In this document: positions 35,311 through 42,791 of the stretch, in pieces
Layout of the letters: each line of letters opens with the position of its first letter
Position numbering within the stretch: position 1 is the stretch's first letter
Source: Aporhodopirellula rubra
GTDB lineage: Bacteria; Planctomycetota; Planctomycetia; Pirellulales; Pirellulaceae
Assembly: GCF_014192335.1 (NCBI RefSeq)
Contig: NZ_JACHXU010000005.1
Location: 1-64,000, forward strand
DNA length: 64,000 nt
Direction: 5' to 3'
Made by a program: the position numbers and the translations under genes
Notes under the pieces: generated by a model
The model's input: the letters and a program-made list of their open reading frames with translations, nothing else
Databases searched by the model: none
What the model was told of the DNA's origin: nothing

Positions 35311-37269
35311 ATGATTCCGCCCTTCATGACTCGAATTCTAGCGTTCTTTGCACTGTCCATTTCCGTCACGAGTGTCTCCAATGCCGAGCGCATGACGAGC
35401 CCTGACGGAAAAGTGGTTGCGTCGGTTTTCTCGAACGAAGACGGTTTCCTGCACTACGCTATCGAATGGAAGGAAAGCCAAATCGTATCCGCCTCACCGC
35501 TCGGAATCACGGTGAACGGAAAGAACCTTGGTCAAGAAGTAAACATCGACCATGCAGAGAAATCGTCCGTCGACGAAACCTACGCCACTCGCGGCATCCA
35601 TTCCAAGGCGCGCAACCATTACAACAGTTGGTTGATTCCGATCACACATTCGCCTGGTAACCAGAGCCTCGTACTGGAATTCCGCGTTTACGACGATGGA
35701 GTCGCGTTTCGTTACATCGTCCCTGGTGAGGGAACACAGCATGTCGACGGCGAGAGCTCTAGTTGGAAGTTGATTGACGGTGCGAAAGCATGGTACTTTG
35801 AACGCCTGACAAAGGGATGGAAACTGAAATCCTACGCGGGCGAATGGCTGGCAACGGACATCAACGACTTGGATCGTGTTTCACCGGTGGGCCCGATTCA
35901 GGGAACACCAATCGTTTTAGAATTACCAGACGAATTGGGTTACGCGGCAATCACCAAAGCGGCCACTTACAACTACAGTGGCATGCGTCTCCGCGCGACG
36001 GGCGACCGTACTCTTGTCGCCGACTTCACCGAAGGTGACCAGGGTTTTGATGTTGAGGGAACCGTCACGACGCCGTGGCGAGTCACGATGCTGGCCGATG
36101 ACCTCAACGAGCTCACCAACAGTGATTTGATCAACAATCTGAATCCAGCACCCGACGCCGAACTGTTCGCCGACACCACCTACATCAAACCGGGACGCAC
36201 CGTCTGGAGCTGGGAGACGCTAGGTCTGGGCGATGCCTCCACGCAAGAACGCTTTATCGATCTTGCCGCCGAGATGGGATTCGAATACTCGACAATCGAT
36301 GACGGGTGGAAAGACTGGGACGAACCGTGGGAAACGGTACGGCGTCTTTGCGATCACGCGGCACAAAAAAATGTCGGCGTATGGTTGTGGGTTCATTCCA
36401 ACGACATTCGCAACCCCGATAACGATTACGAACAGATGCAGAGCTACTTCGCACGTGTCGCCGATGTGGGTGCCGTGGGGCTGAAGATCGATTTCATGAA
36501 TGGCGAGTCCAAACCTCTCGTTGATTTCGAAATCGCGGTCCTGCAAAACGCCGCTCGCGAGAAGCTGATGATTAATTTTCATGGGTGCCACGCCTCGACA
36601 GGAGAAGCGAGAACCTATCCCAACGAGATGACGCGTGAAGGCATTCGCGGAATCGAGGTCAATAAAATGAAAGAAGGGCCTCTTCCGGCGTCACACAACG
36701 CGGCATTGCCATTCACGCGTTTCGTTGTCGGGCACGCTGACTACACACCGGTTTTGTTTACCAATCCCGGCCCAACGACATGGGCCCATCAATTAGCCAC
36801 ACCGGTCCTCTTCACAAGCGGATTGCAAACGTATGCGGAACACCCCGACACGATGATGAACGCATCAATACTCGAAGACGCCTCGTCGGTACTGTGCAGC
36901 ATCCCTGCCGTTTGGGACGAAACCATCGTGCTTCCCGGCAGCGATATCGGATCGCTCGCCGCGATGGCACGCCGAGAAGATCAGGTTTGGTTTGTTGGCG
37001 TACTCAACGGAGAACAAACGACCAAGGAGTACGCACTAAAACTCTCGTTCCTGGACGTAGGCGAATACGACGTTGAATTGATTCGCGATGACATCGGTGC
37101 CCGGAGGGTCAGCCTGGTGGGCCTGAACGCCAAAGCGAATTTGCATGACTTCACGACCACGTTGCCCCTACGTGCTGAGAAGAGGTCAGTGAGAGCCAAC
37201 GACACTCTGTCGGTTCAAATGGCCCCAGGCGGTGGGTTCGTCGCGAAGATCACGAAGCGAACGAACTGA
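35311..37269 (+). CDS. GH97 glycoside hydrolase, retaining alpha-galactosidase type
   Basis: A 652-residue secreted enzyme. The start ATG 35311 has AGGA seven bases upstream; a TTG at 35305 is in frame but less likely. Signal peptide to about residue 27. GH97 N-terminal beta domain (about 28-265), TIM barrel (about 280-545) and C-terminal beta domain. Hallmarks: TIDDGWKDW, GLKIDFM, INFHGCH, RTYPNEMTREGIRGIE. Asp394 in KIDFM and Glu449 are 55 residues apart, the same spacing I recall for nucleophile Asp415 and acid/base Glu470 of the characterised retaining alpha-galactosidase BtGH97b; inverting members such as SusB lack this Asp. An alpha-galactosidase role is therefore inferred. The IS element sits only 38 bp before its start and may have altered its promoter. 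Confidence 0.9.
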   Translation: MIPPFMTRILAFFALSISVTSVSNAERMTSPDGKVVASVFSNEDGFLHYAIEWKESQIVSASPLGITVNGKNLGQEVNIDHAEKSSVDETYATRGIHSKARNHYNSWLIPITHSPGNQSLVLEFRVYDDGVAFRYIVPGEGTQHVDGESSSWKLIDGAKAWYFERLTKGWKLKSYAGEWLATDINDLDRVSPVGPIQGTPIVLELPDELGYAAITKAATYNYSGMRLRATGDRTLVADFTEGDQGFDVEGTVTTPWRVTMLADDLNELTNSDLINNLNPAPDAELFADTTYIKPGRTVWSWETLGLGDASTQERFIDLAAEMGFEYSTIDDGWKDWDEPWETVRRLCDHAAQKNVGVWLWVHSNDIRNPDNDYEQMQSYFARVADVGAVGLKIDFMNGESKPLVDFEIAVLQNAAREKLMINFHGCHASTGEARTYPNEMTREGIRGIEVNKMKEGPLPASHNAALPFTRFVVGHADYTPVLFTNPGPTTWAHQLATPVLFTSGLQTYAEHPDTMMNASILEDASSVLCSIPAVWDETIVLPGSDIGSLAAMARREDQVWFVGVLNGEQTTKEYALKLSFLDVGEYDVELIRDDIGARRVSLVGLNAKANLHDFTTTLPLRAEKRSVRANDTLSVQMAPGGGFVAKITKRTN

Positions 37270-37272
37270 CCA

Positions 37273-37292
37273 ACCGCGCCGTCGAGCGCGGT
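37273..37292. terminator. Shared terminator candidate between convergent genes
   Basis: ACCGCGC (37273-37279) pairs perfectly with GCGCGGT (37286-37292) across a 6-base loop, three bases after the GH97 stop and in the 61-bp gap to a convergent sulfatase. There is no T-run. Confidence 0.5.
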
Positions 37293-37330
37293 CAGCATCG
37301 TTACGGCATGATCCGTCTCGGCACCGCGTG

Positions 37331-38713
37331 TTAATTCTCGCTAGCATTTTTTGCCGGCTGCTTTTTGCGATTCTTCTTCGGCGAGACCTTTTGCTGCAAA
37401 GGCCAGAATGGCGACGGCACATGCGACGCGTCCATGATCCTCGCCATCCGTGAGGCGACCTCCGCATTCGACGACGCGAGGTCATTCGATTCACCCGGAT
37501 CGTTTGCAAGATCGTACAGTCGCACGGAACCGTGAGTTCCGTGGCGGATGCCTTTCCAGTTCCCCATTCGAACCGCTTGTTGTGACCCCGTCGAGAATTC
37601 CCAATACAAGTGGTCGTGCGGTTGCTGATACTTGCCGAGCAATGTCGGCAATACCGAAATCCCGTCGAGGTTACTCGGCATCTCGGCATTTGCCACATCG
37701 CAAAGCGTGGGGAAAACGTCTCGCATGTCCCAAACGAAATCGCTCGTCATTCCCGCAGGTACGTGACGTGGCCACCGAACCGCCATCGCCGCGCGTATTC
37801 CGCCTTCGTTGAGCTCGCGTTTGATCCCCCGAAACGGAGAGTTTGACTGAATCGCCTTTACGAATGGCTGATTGGGTCCGTTATCGGACGTGTAAAAGAC
37901 AAGCGTGTCGTCATCGATTCCGAGTTCAGCAAGAAGATCGAGAATCTTCCCCACCGTTTCGTCAGCTCGAGTAATCATCGCGGCATAGTTTTTCACCGTC
38001 TGACTCCAAGGTTTATCCTTGTAGAGCTGGTAGGCAGGTTCGTCGTGGTCGATGACATACTTCCCATGCGGCAGGCAGTAGGGCAGGTACAGAAAGAACC
38101 GTTTCCCCCGATTTTCATCAATGAAGCGCAACGAGTCTTCTTCAAAAAAAGTGTGTGAATAACGTTTGCCCGTTTCCAGCTTCTCGCCATCGTTCCACAA
38201 CCAATCTGTGTAGTGATCATGAGCGTGGACTTGGTCGAGATATCCCAAGAAGTGATCAAAGCCTTGCTTGTCGGGCGTGCCAGCGGACCCAGGATTGCCG
38301 AGGCCCCACTTGCCGATTCCACCCGTCACGTAGCCCGCGGCTTGCAATGACTCCGCGACCGTCAAATCTTCGTCTTTAAGGAACACCAACTTTCCTTCGT
38401 CAGCTTGATCCACCGACGCGGATGCCGCGTTGTTTCGCCGGCGACAATGTCCGGTATGAAGCCCGGTCATCAAGACACACCGAGTGGGAGCACAAACTGC
38501 CGAGCCCGAATAGTGATCGGTAAAGCGAATGCCTTCGCGACACATCCGATCGAAGTTTGGTGTGTGGACATCGTCAGACCCCATCGCACCGAAGTCGTTG
38601 TAACCCGCGTCGTCGAGCATGATGTAGATGATGTTCGTTGGCCGCTCATCCGCCCGACACTCGAAACTGAGCGGAATGAGGAAAGCGAACACGATTAGAA
38701 AACATCGGTACAT
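37331..38713 (-). CDS. Secreted sulfatase (C-A-P-T-R site)
   Basis: A 460-residue formylglycine sulfatase with signal peptide (1-21). Motifs: YIMLDDAGYNDFGAMG for metal binding, SAVCAPTRCVLMTG with Cys74 as the formylglycine site, and FYTSDNGPNQ. It is an arylsulfatase-A-like exo-sulfatase by sequence style, with the ELNEGGIRAAMAVRWP block close to that of the sulfatase at 41375. The tail is Lys-rich (QQKVSPKKNRKKQPAK), which may aid surface retention. It stands alone on the minus strand, facing the GH97 gene. Sulfate position and sugar are not visible from sequence. Confidence 0.92.
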   Translation of the reverse strand: MYRCFLIVFAFLIPLSFECRADERPTNIIYIMLDDAGYNDFGAMGSDDVHTPNFDRMCREGIRFTDHYSGSAVCAPTRCVLMTGLHTGHCRRRNNAASASVDQADEGKLVFLKDEDLTVAESLQAAGYVTGGIGKWGLGNPGSAGTPDKQGFDHFLGYLDQVHAHDHYTDWLWNDGEKLETGKRYSHTFFEEDSLRFIDENRGKRFFLYLPYCLPHGKYVIDHDEPAYQLYKDKPWSQTVKNYAAMITRADETVGKILDLLAELGIDDDTLVFYTSDNGPNQPFVKAIQSNSPFRGIKRELNEGGIRAAMAVRWPRHVPAGMTSDFVWDMRDVFPTLCDVANAEMPSNLDGISVLPTLLGKYQQPHDHLYWEFSTGSQQAVRMGNWKGIRHGTHGSVRLYDLANDPGESNDLASSNAEVASRMARIMDASHVPSPFWPLQQKVSPKKNRKKQPAKNASEN

Positions 38714-39319
38714 TTTGGGATGGGGAGTTTGGAGGCAAAAACATAATAACGAGTGTCACGAGCACCGTTGGTCGTAACACTCGCGATGACTGGCGTCGAG
38801 GAAAGGTGAGATCGCGGTTCGTCGCAACTCATTGCCGCGAGTGGTTAGAACGCATCGCCGATCAACATGCAATCACGATTGAACGAACCGGCGTCATGAT
38901 AACTCCCTGGATGGTCAGCGGTGTCAATCGGAGCAACCGTGAACGTTGGTTCCGCGGCGTCATCTCTACTCGTTCGCACAAATTGAATCGGCTGCACGTG
39001 GGTGACTGATCGCTTTTCACCACGGCAGCAAATCCGCGCGGCCAGCCTTTTCTATAGACCATTGTCTCGCTCGCCGACTCGCAATTTTCATCGATCAAGA
39101 TTCAGTCTTGATGCCATGCGTTTGTTCACTGCGAAGCTCCCAACGACAGCCTCGTGCCGATCAAAGATCGCCCCAAATCGGCTTATCAAAGAAAGTTTAA
39201 ATTTCTCAGCAACTTCTTACCGTAAAAGCAATGCACGCCGGAATCACTAAGTAGGGGAGCCAATTCTTGCATAGCTGTCTTCCCTCTTTTCATCATTACT
39301 TTCACCGGAGCATTTTCAA
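38714..39319. promoter_or_regulatory. 606-bp divergent spacer with two hairpins
   Basis: Lies between a minus-strand sulfatase and a plus-strand DUF1559 gene. An imperfect 14-bp inverted repeat occupies 38750-38783 (outer arms CGAGTGT and ACACTCG, six-base loop), 37 bp before the sulfatase. A perfect 7-bp stem ATCAAGA/TCTTGAT lies at 39094-39112. A 67-codon open frame at 38806-39009 shows no family features and is not called. AT-rich sequence at 39180-39310 is the likely DUF1559 promoter, with GGAG nine bases before its ATG. Confidence 0.5.
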
Positions 39320-40564
39320 ATGCAAAAGACACGCATTCAACGCACTGGCTTTACGCTCGTCGAACTCCTGGTTGTGATCGCAATCATTGGCGTGCTCGTC
39401 GGTCTGCTGTTACCCGCAGTACAGGCGGCACGTGAGGCGGCTCGACGCATGAGTTGCAGCAACAACTTCAAACAAATCGGGCTTGGCATTCACAACTACC
39501 ATTCCGCGTACAAGCAACTGCCCAAACAAGGCGGCGGTACCTCCGCCCTGAACGACAACCAGCATCACAATCGAAACTGTCAATATTCGAACCGTGACTC
39601 GCTCAGTGCCTTGGTCGGCTTGCTGCCGTTCTTCGAACAACAGGCAATCTGGGAAGTCATCAGCAACCCATACGAAAATGACGGTGCGCCCGGATTGACC
39701 TACCTGATCCCCGGTCACCAATGGCAATCGGAAGTTGCCGATTATCCTCCAATGGGACCTGCTCCACGTCACGTTGAATACGATCCATGGGTGACGAACA
39801 TTCCAACGCTCCGCTGCCCGAGCGATCCCGGACAGGGCCTCCCGGCACTCGGACGAACCAATTACGCCGCTTGCATGGGTGATGGCCTCTACGCCGTGAA
39901 CCATGGCGTCTTTGACACACGAAACAATGACGTCGGATCCAGCGGAGGAAATTGGCAGGGATCTCGCGAGGACGCTCGCGCAGCATGTCGTGGCGTGTTC
40001 GTGATGCATGCGAAGATGAAGTTCCGCGATATCCTCGATGGCTTGTCAAACACAATCGCAATGGGTGAGATTGCCACAGACTTGGGTGACAACGACAATC
40101 GAACGGTGGCTCAGAACGGCGGTACTCCGTCGAACGCTCAAATCCGTCAAAACCCAAGCTACTGCCGCGATCAATCGGGATGGATCGACGCGACCCGCCC
40201 TCAGTTTTGGACAGGTGCTCCCTCTTCGGCAACAACCGCACGTGGTTATCGCTGGGCAGATGCCAACGACGCTATCTTCTCGGGAATGTTGACGACGCTA
40301 CCTCCTAACAGCGAGATCTGCAGTGCAGGTCGAACGACAGGGAACTACCCACCATCGAGTCGCCACCAAGGCGGATGCCATGTCTTGATGGCGGACGGTG
40401 CGGTGAAATTCATCACCGATTCGATCGAAGCTGGTAACTCGCGAGCCGAGAGCGTTTGGTTGAATGGGAACGGAGACGCAGCACCAGGTAGCCAGAGTCC
40501 TTACGGATTGTGGGGAGCACTCGGAACACGCGCCGCCAAAGAAACGATTAGCCAAGAATTCTGA
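39320..40564 (+). CDS. DUF1559 prepilin-like exported protein (second copy)
   Basis: A 414-residue paralog of the protein at 23909. Prepilin-type processing site after Gly10, followed by [20 protein letters not shown]; the first 60 mature residues are nearly identical to the other copy. The C-terminal H-x9-DG signature is intact ([18 protein letters not shown]), and the last block [16 protein letters not shown] matches the other copy. The middle is more divergent. Exported, probably pseudopilin-like; function unknown. It is followed by several hairpins and a small lipoprotein, reproducing the organisation at 23498-25141. Confidence 0.9.
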   Translation: MQKTRIQRTGFTLVELLVVIAIIGVLVGLLLPAVQAAREAARRMSCSNNFKQIGLGIHNYHSAYKQLPKQGGGTSALNDNQHHNRNCQYSNRDSLSALVGLLPFFEQQAIWEVISNPYENDGAPGLTYLIPGHQWQSEVADYPPMGPAPRHVEYDPWVTNIPTLRCPSDPGQGLPALGRTNYAACMGDGLYAVNHGVFDTRNNDVGSSGGNWQGSREDARAACRGVFVMHAKMKFRDILDGLSNTIAMGEIATDLGDNDNRTVAQNGGTPSNAQIRQNPSYCRDQSGWIDATRPQFWTGAPSSATTARGYRWADANDAIFSGMLTTLPPNSEICSAGRTTGNYPPSSRHQGGCHVLMADGAVKFITDSIEAGNSRAESVWLNGNGDAAPGSQSPYGLWGALGTRAAKETISQEF

Positions 40565-40585
40565 TTGTTAATCCCGAATTCGCCT

Positions 40586-40685
40586 CGTTGATCGTCACCT
40601 AATCAACGGGCCCCGCTCTCTAATCACCTAGTCTTCATGACCTTGGTCTGTGACTAGTCTCATTAACCTCGCCACCTCGGCGAGG
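40586..40685 (+). terminator. Three tandem hairpins between DUF1559 and lipoprotein genes
   Basis: Stem 1: CGTTGAT (40586-40592) with ATCAACG (40602-40608). Stem 2: CTAGTC (40628-40633) with GACTAG (40652-40657), with an inner GACC/GGTC stem. Stem 3: CCTCGCC (40667-40673) with GGCGAGG (40679-40685), followed by TCTTT, which is the most terminator-like. They would lower transcription into the lipoprotein gene or protect the DUF1559 message. Confidence 0.55.
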
Positions 40686-40725
40686 TCTTTCGCCTCACTT
40701 TAAAACTTATCGCAAGGAAAACAGA

Positions 40726-40902
40726 ATGAAATCAACTTTAATCATCGTGTCGTTGTTCTTTGGCGCCGCTATGATGGGTTGCGGTGAGACTGCGCCGTCG
40801 GTCCCTTCGCCAACGGAACGCGACGAACTACGTGAATTGATGGCCAAGGAAGCAGCGGAACTGGAGGCCCAGGCAGCCCTCGAAGACGACTCTCCTGAAT
40901 AA
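40726..40902 (+). CDS. Small lipoprotein (58 aa) next to the second DUF1559 gene
   Basis: A 58-residue exported peptide: MKSTLIIVSLFFGAAMMGC then a short acidic tail (ERDELRELMAKEAAELEAQA). The lipobox-like AMMGC places the lipidated Cys at position 19, as in the 76-residue lipoprotein at 23498. AAGGA lies about nine bases before the ATG. The charged part is probably one helix. Position, length class and Cys19 all match the other DUF1559-linked lipoprotein, which supports a real gene despite its size. Function unknown. Confidence 0.75.
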   Translation: MKSTLIIVSLFFGAAMMGCGETAPSVPSPTERDELRELMAKEAAELEAQAALEDDSPE

Positions 40903-41374
40903 CACAACATCGCGACTGACCAGACGCCCCGGTAGAACTTATTCATTTTTCTACAGCCACCGTCGCCAGACGGTGGCTCATGTTCTGGCGAACGTCGCGA
41001 CCTTTCAAAACTCATCTCATCTGAAGAATTGCTCGAGATCTGGCGTGCGATCATCTAGCCCGAATGAATGTATCGTCTTCCGCACAAAACCAGCATGCAA
41101 TACAGGGTCTACAAGACCGCTGAGAGTGCTCGTGTGCAATGGTTTCTCGATGATGATGATCGCCATCATTAGTTTTTTACTCGCGTTGACTCTGCAACAT
41201 GGGTCCACGGCTTAGAACCGCCTGCATGGTGAGTAAAACAGTGCGGCAAATCCGCATCCCGATAGGAAACGACCTACAAAAGACACGAACTCCTCGCCAT
41301 GTTCATCTAGACTCAAATTTTCAGCGAGGCGCTGTCGATCGCACTCGAAGTGAATCTCCCCACGACTTTGCACC
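40903..41374. other. 472-bp spacer after the lipoprotein gene
   Basis: Apart from the strong hairpin at 40955-40978 described separately, I see no gene here. It should contain the promoter for the sulfatase/carrageenase-like gene group starting at 41375, but no clear -35/-10 or operator could be picked out. Confidence 0.4.
40955..40978 (+). terminator. Strong terminator-like hairpin after the lipoprotein gene
   Basis: AGCCACCGTC (40955-40964) and GACGGTGGCT (40969-40978) form a perfect 10-bp stem with a GCCA loop, 52 bases after the stop. A T-rich stretch (ATTCATTTTTCT) precedes it rather than follows it. Confidence 0.6.
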
Positions 41375-42742
41375 ATGAAGAATCTATTGATTTCCCTGCT
41401 CGTCCTTCCCCTCTCCACGGTTTGTTTCGCCGAACAACCCAATCGACAGAAACCGAACGTCATCTTCATCCTGGCGGACGATTTGGGTTATGGCGATTTG
41501 AGTTGCTACGGACAAACCCATTTCCAAACACCACACATTGACGCATTGGCTAAACGTGGAATGCGTTTCACTCAGCATTATTCTGGCAGCGCGGTCTGCG
41601 CACCGTCACGATGTTCGTTGATGACCGGACTGCATACCGGCCACACGCCTGTCAAGGGAAACGCCGAGCACGCCCCCGAAGGCCAGATGCCGATGCCAGC
41701 CGACACCTTCACGATCGGCCATTTGCTGCAATCGGCAGGATATCAAACCGGAGCGTTTGGTAAGTGGGGACTAGGATATCCCGGTTCCGAGAGCGATCCA
41801 CTGAAGATGGGCTTTGACCGCTTCTACGGATACAACTGCCAACGGATCGCACATTGCTACTACCCGGCGTTTCTTTGGAATGATGACCAACGAGAATTGT
41901 TGTGGGGTAACGTCGCATCACACAAACGTGACTACGCGCCTGATCTGATCCACCGAGAAGCGATCGATTTCATACGAGAGAACAAGGACCAACCGTTCTT
42001 TTGCTACTACGCCGCGATCCAACCGCATGCTGACATGGTTGCTCCCGAAGAGTACATGAAAAGGTTTCGAGGCAAATACCTTCCCGAAGTCAGCTATCCG
42101 GAAGATTACTACGCCGCACAACCTGAAGGTCACGCCGCCTTTGCCGCCATGGTCACGGTGCTGGACGACTACGTTGGCGAGATTGTTGCCGAACTCGATG
42201 AACTCGAAATCGCCGAAGACACACTCATCATCTTCAGTTCAGACAACGGGCCGCACCAGGAAGGTGGGCACGATCCGGAGTACTTTGATTCCAATGGAGT
42301 AGTGAAAGGGGTCAAGCGAGATCTCTACGAAGGCGGTGTGCGTGTACCGATGATCGCGGTCTGGCCGGGCAAGATCGCTGCAGGAACCGAATCCGATCAT
42401 GTCTGTGCGTTCTGGGATTTCTTGCCCACGATGGCTGACCTTGCATCGGTTTCGCTAGATCGCGACACGGACGGCGTGTCGATGAATCCGACTCTCTTGG
42501 GTCGTCCAAACCAGCACGAGCATGAGTATCTGTATTGGGATTTCCCCGCCCAAGGTGGACGCGAGGCGTTACGCAAAGGGAATTGGAAAGCGGTCCGATA
42601 CAACATCAATCGAAAACCTGATGCGCCGCCCGAGCTCTACGACCTATCGACCGATGTTGGAGAAACGAACAACGTCGCAGACACCCATCCCGAGATCGTT
42701 GAAGAATTAGGCAGCCTGATGAGTCAGGCTCGCTCGAAGTAA
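41375..42742 (+). CDS. Secreted sulfatase (C-A-P-S-R site), first gene of the carrageenase-like block
   Basis: A 455-residue formylglycine sulfatase with signal peptide (1-19). Motifs: FILADDLGYGDLSCYGQ, SAVCAPSRCSLMTG with Cys75 as the formylglycine site, and IIFSSDNGPHQEGGHDPEYF. A C-terminal YDLSTDVGETNNVA block is typical of marine arylsulfatase-like enzymes. It is followed after 49 bp by the beta-propeller enzyme and then a beta-helix enzyme, so it is probably co-transcribed with them and acts on the same sulfated polymer. The specific ester position cannot be told. Confidence 0.93.
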   Translation: MKNLLISLLVLPLSTVCFAEQPNRQKPNVIFILADDLGYGDLSCYGQTHFQTPHIDALAKRGMRFTQHYSGSAVCAPSRCSLMTGLHTGHTPVKGNAEHAPEGQMPMPADTFTIGHLLQSAGYQTGAFGKWGLGYPGSESDPLKMGFDRFYGYNCQRIAHCYYPAFLWNDDQRELLWGNVASHKRDYAPDLIHREAIDFIRENKDQPFFCYYAAIQPHADMVAPEEYMKRFRGKYLPEVSYPEDYYAAQPEGHAAFAAMVTVLDDYVGEIVAELDELEIAEDTLIIFSSDNGPHQEGGHDPEYFDSNGVVKGVKRDLYEGGVRVPMIAVWPGKIAAGTESDHVCAFWDFLPTMADLASVSLDRDTDGVSMNPTLLGRPNQHEHEYLYWDFPAQGGREALRKGNWKAVRYNINRKPDAPPELYDLSTDVGETNNVADTHPEIVEELGSLMSQARSK

Positions 42743-42791
42743 CGACGATTCAAAACATCTTGAACTCCTTCCGTGATAGTGACGATCAGAC

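Noticed and set aside
38806..39009. 67-codon frame in the 606-bp spacer
   Set aside because: No ribosome site, no recognisable features, composition like random translated spacer DNA.
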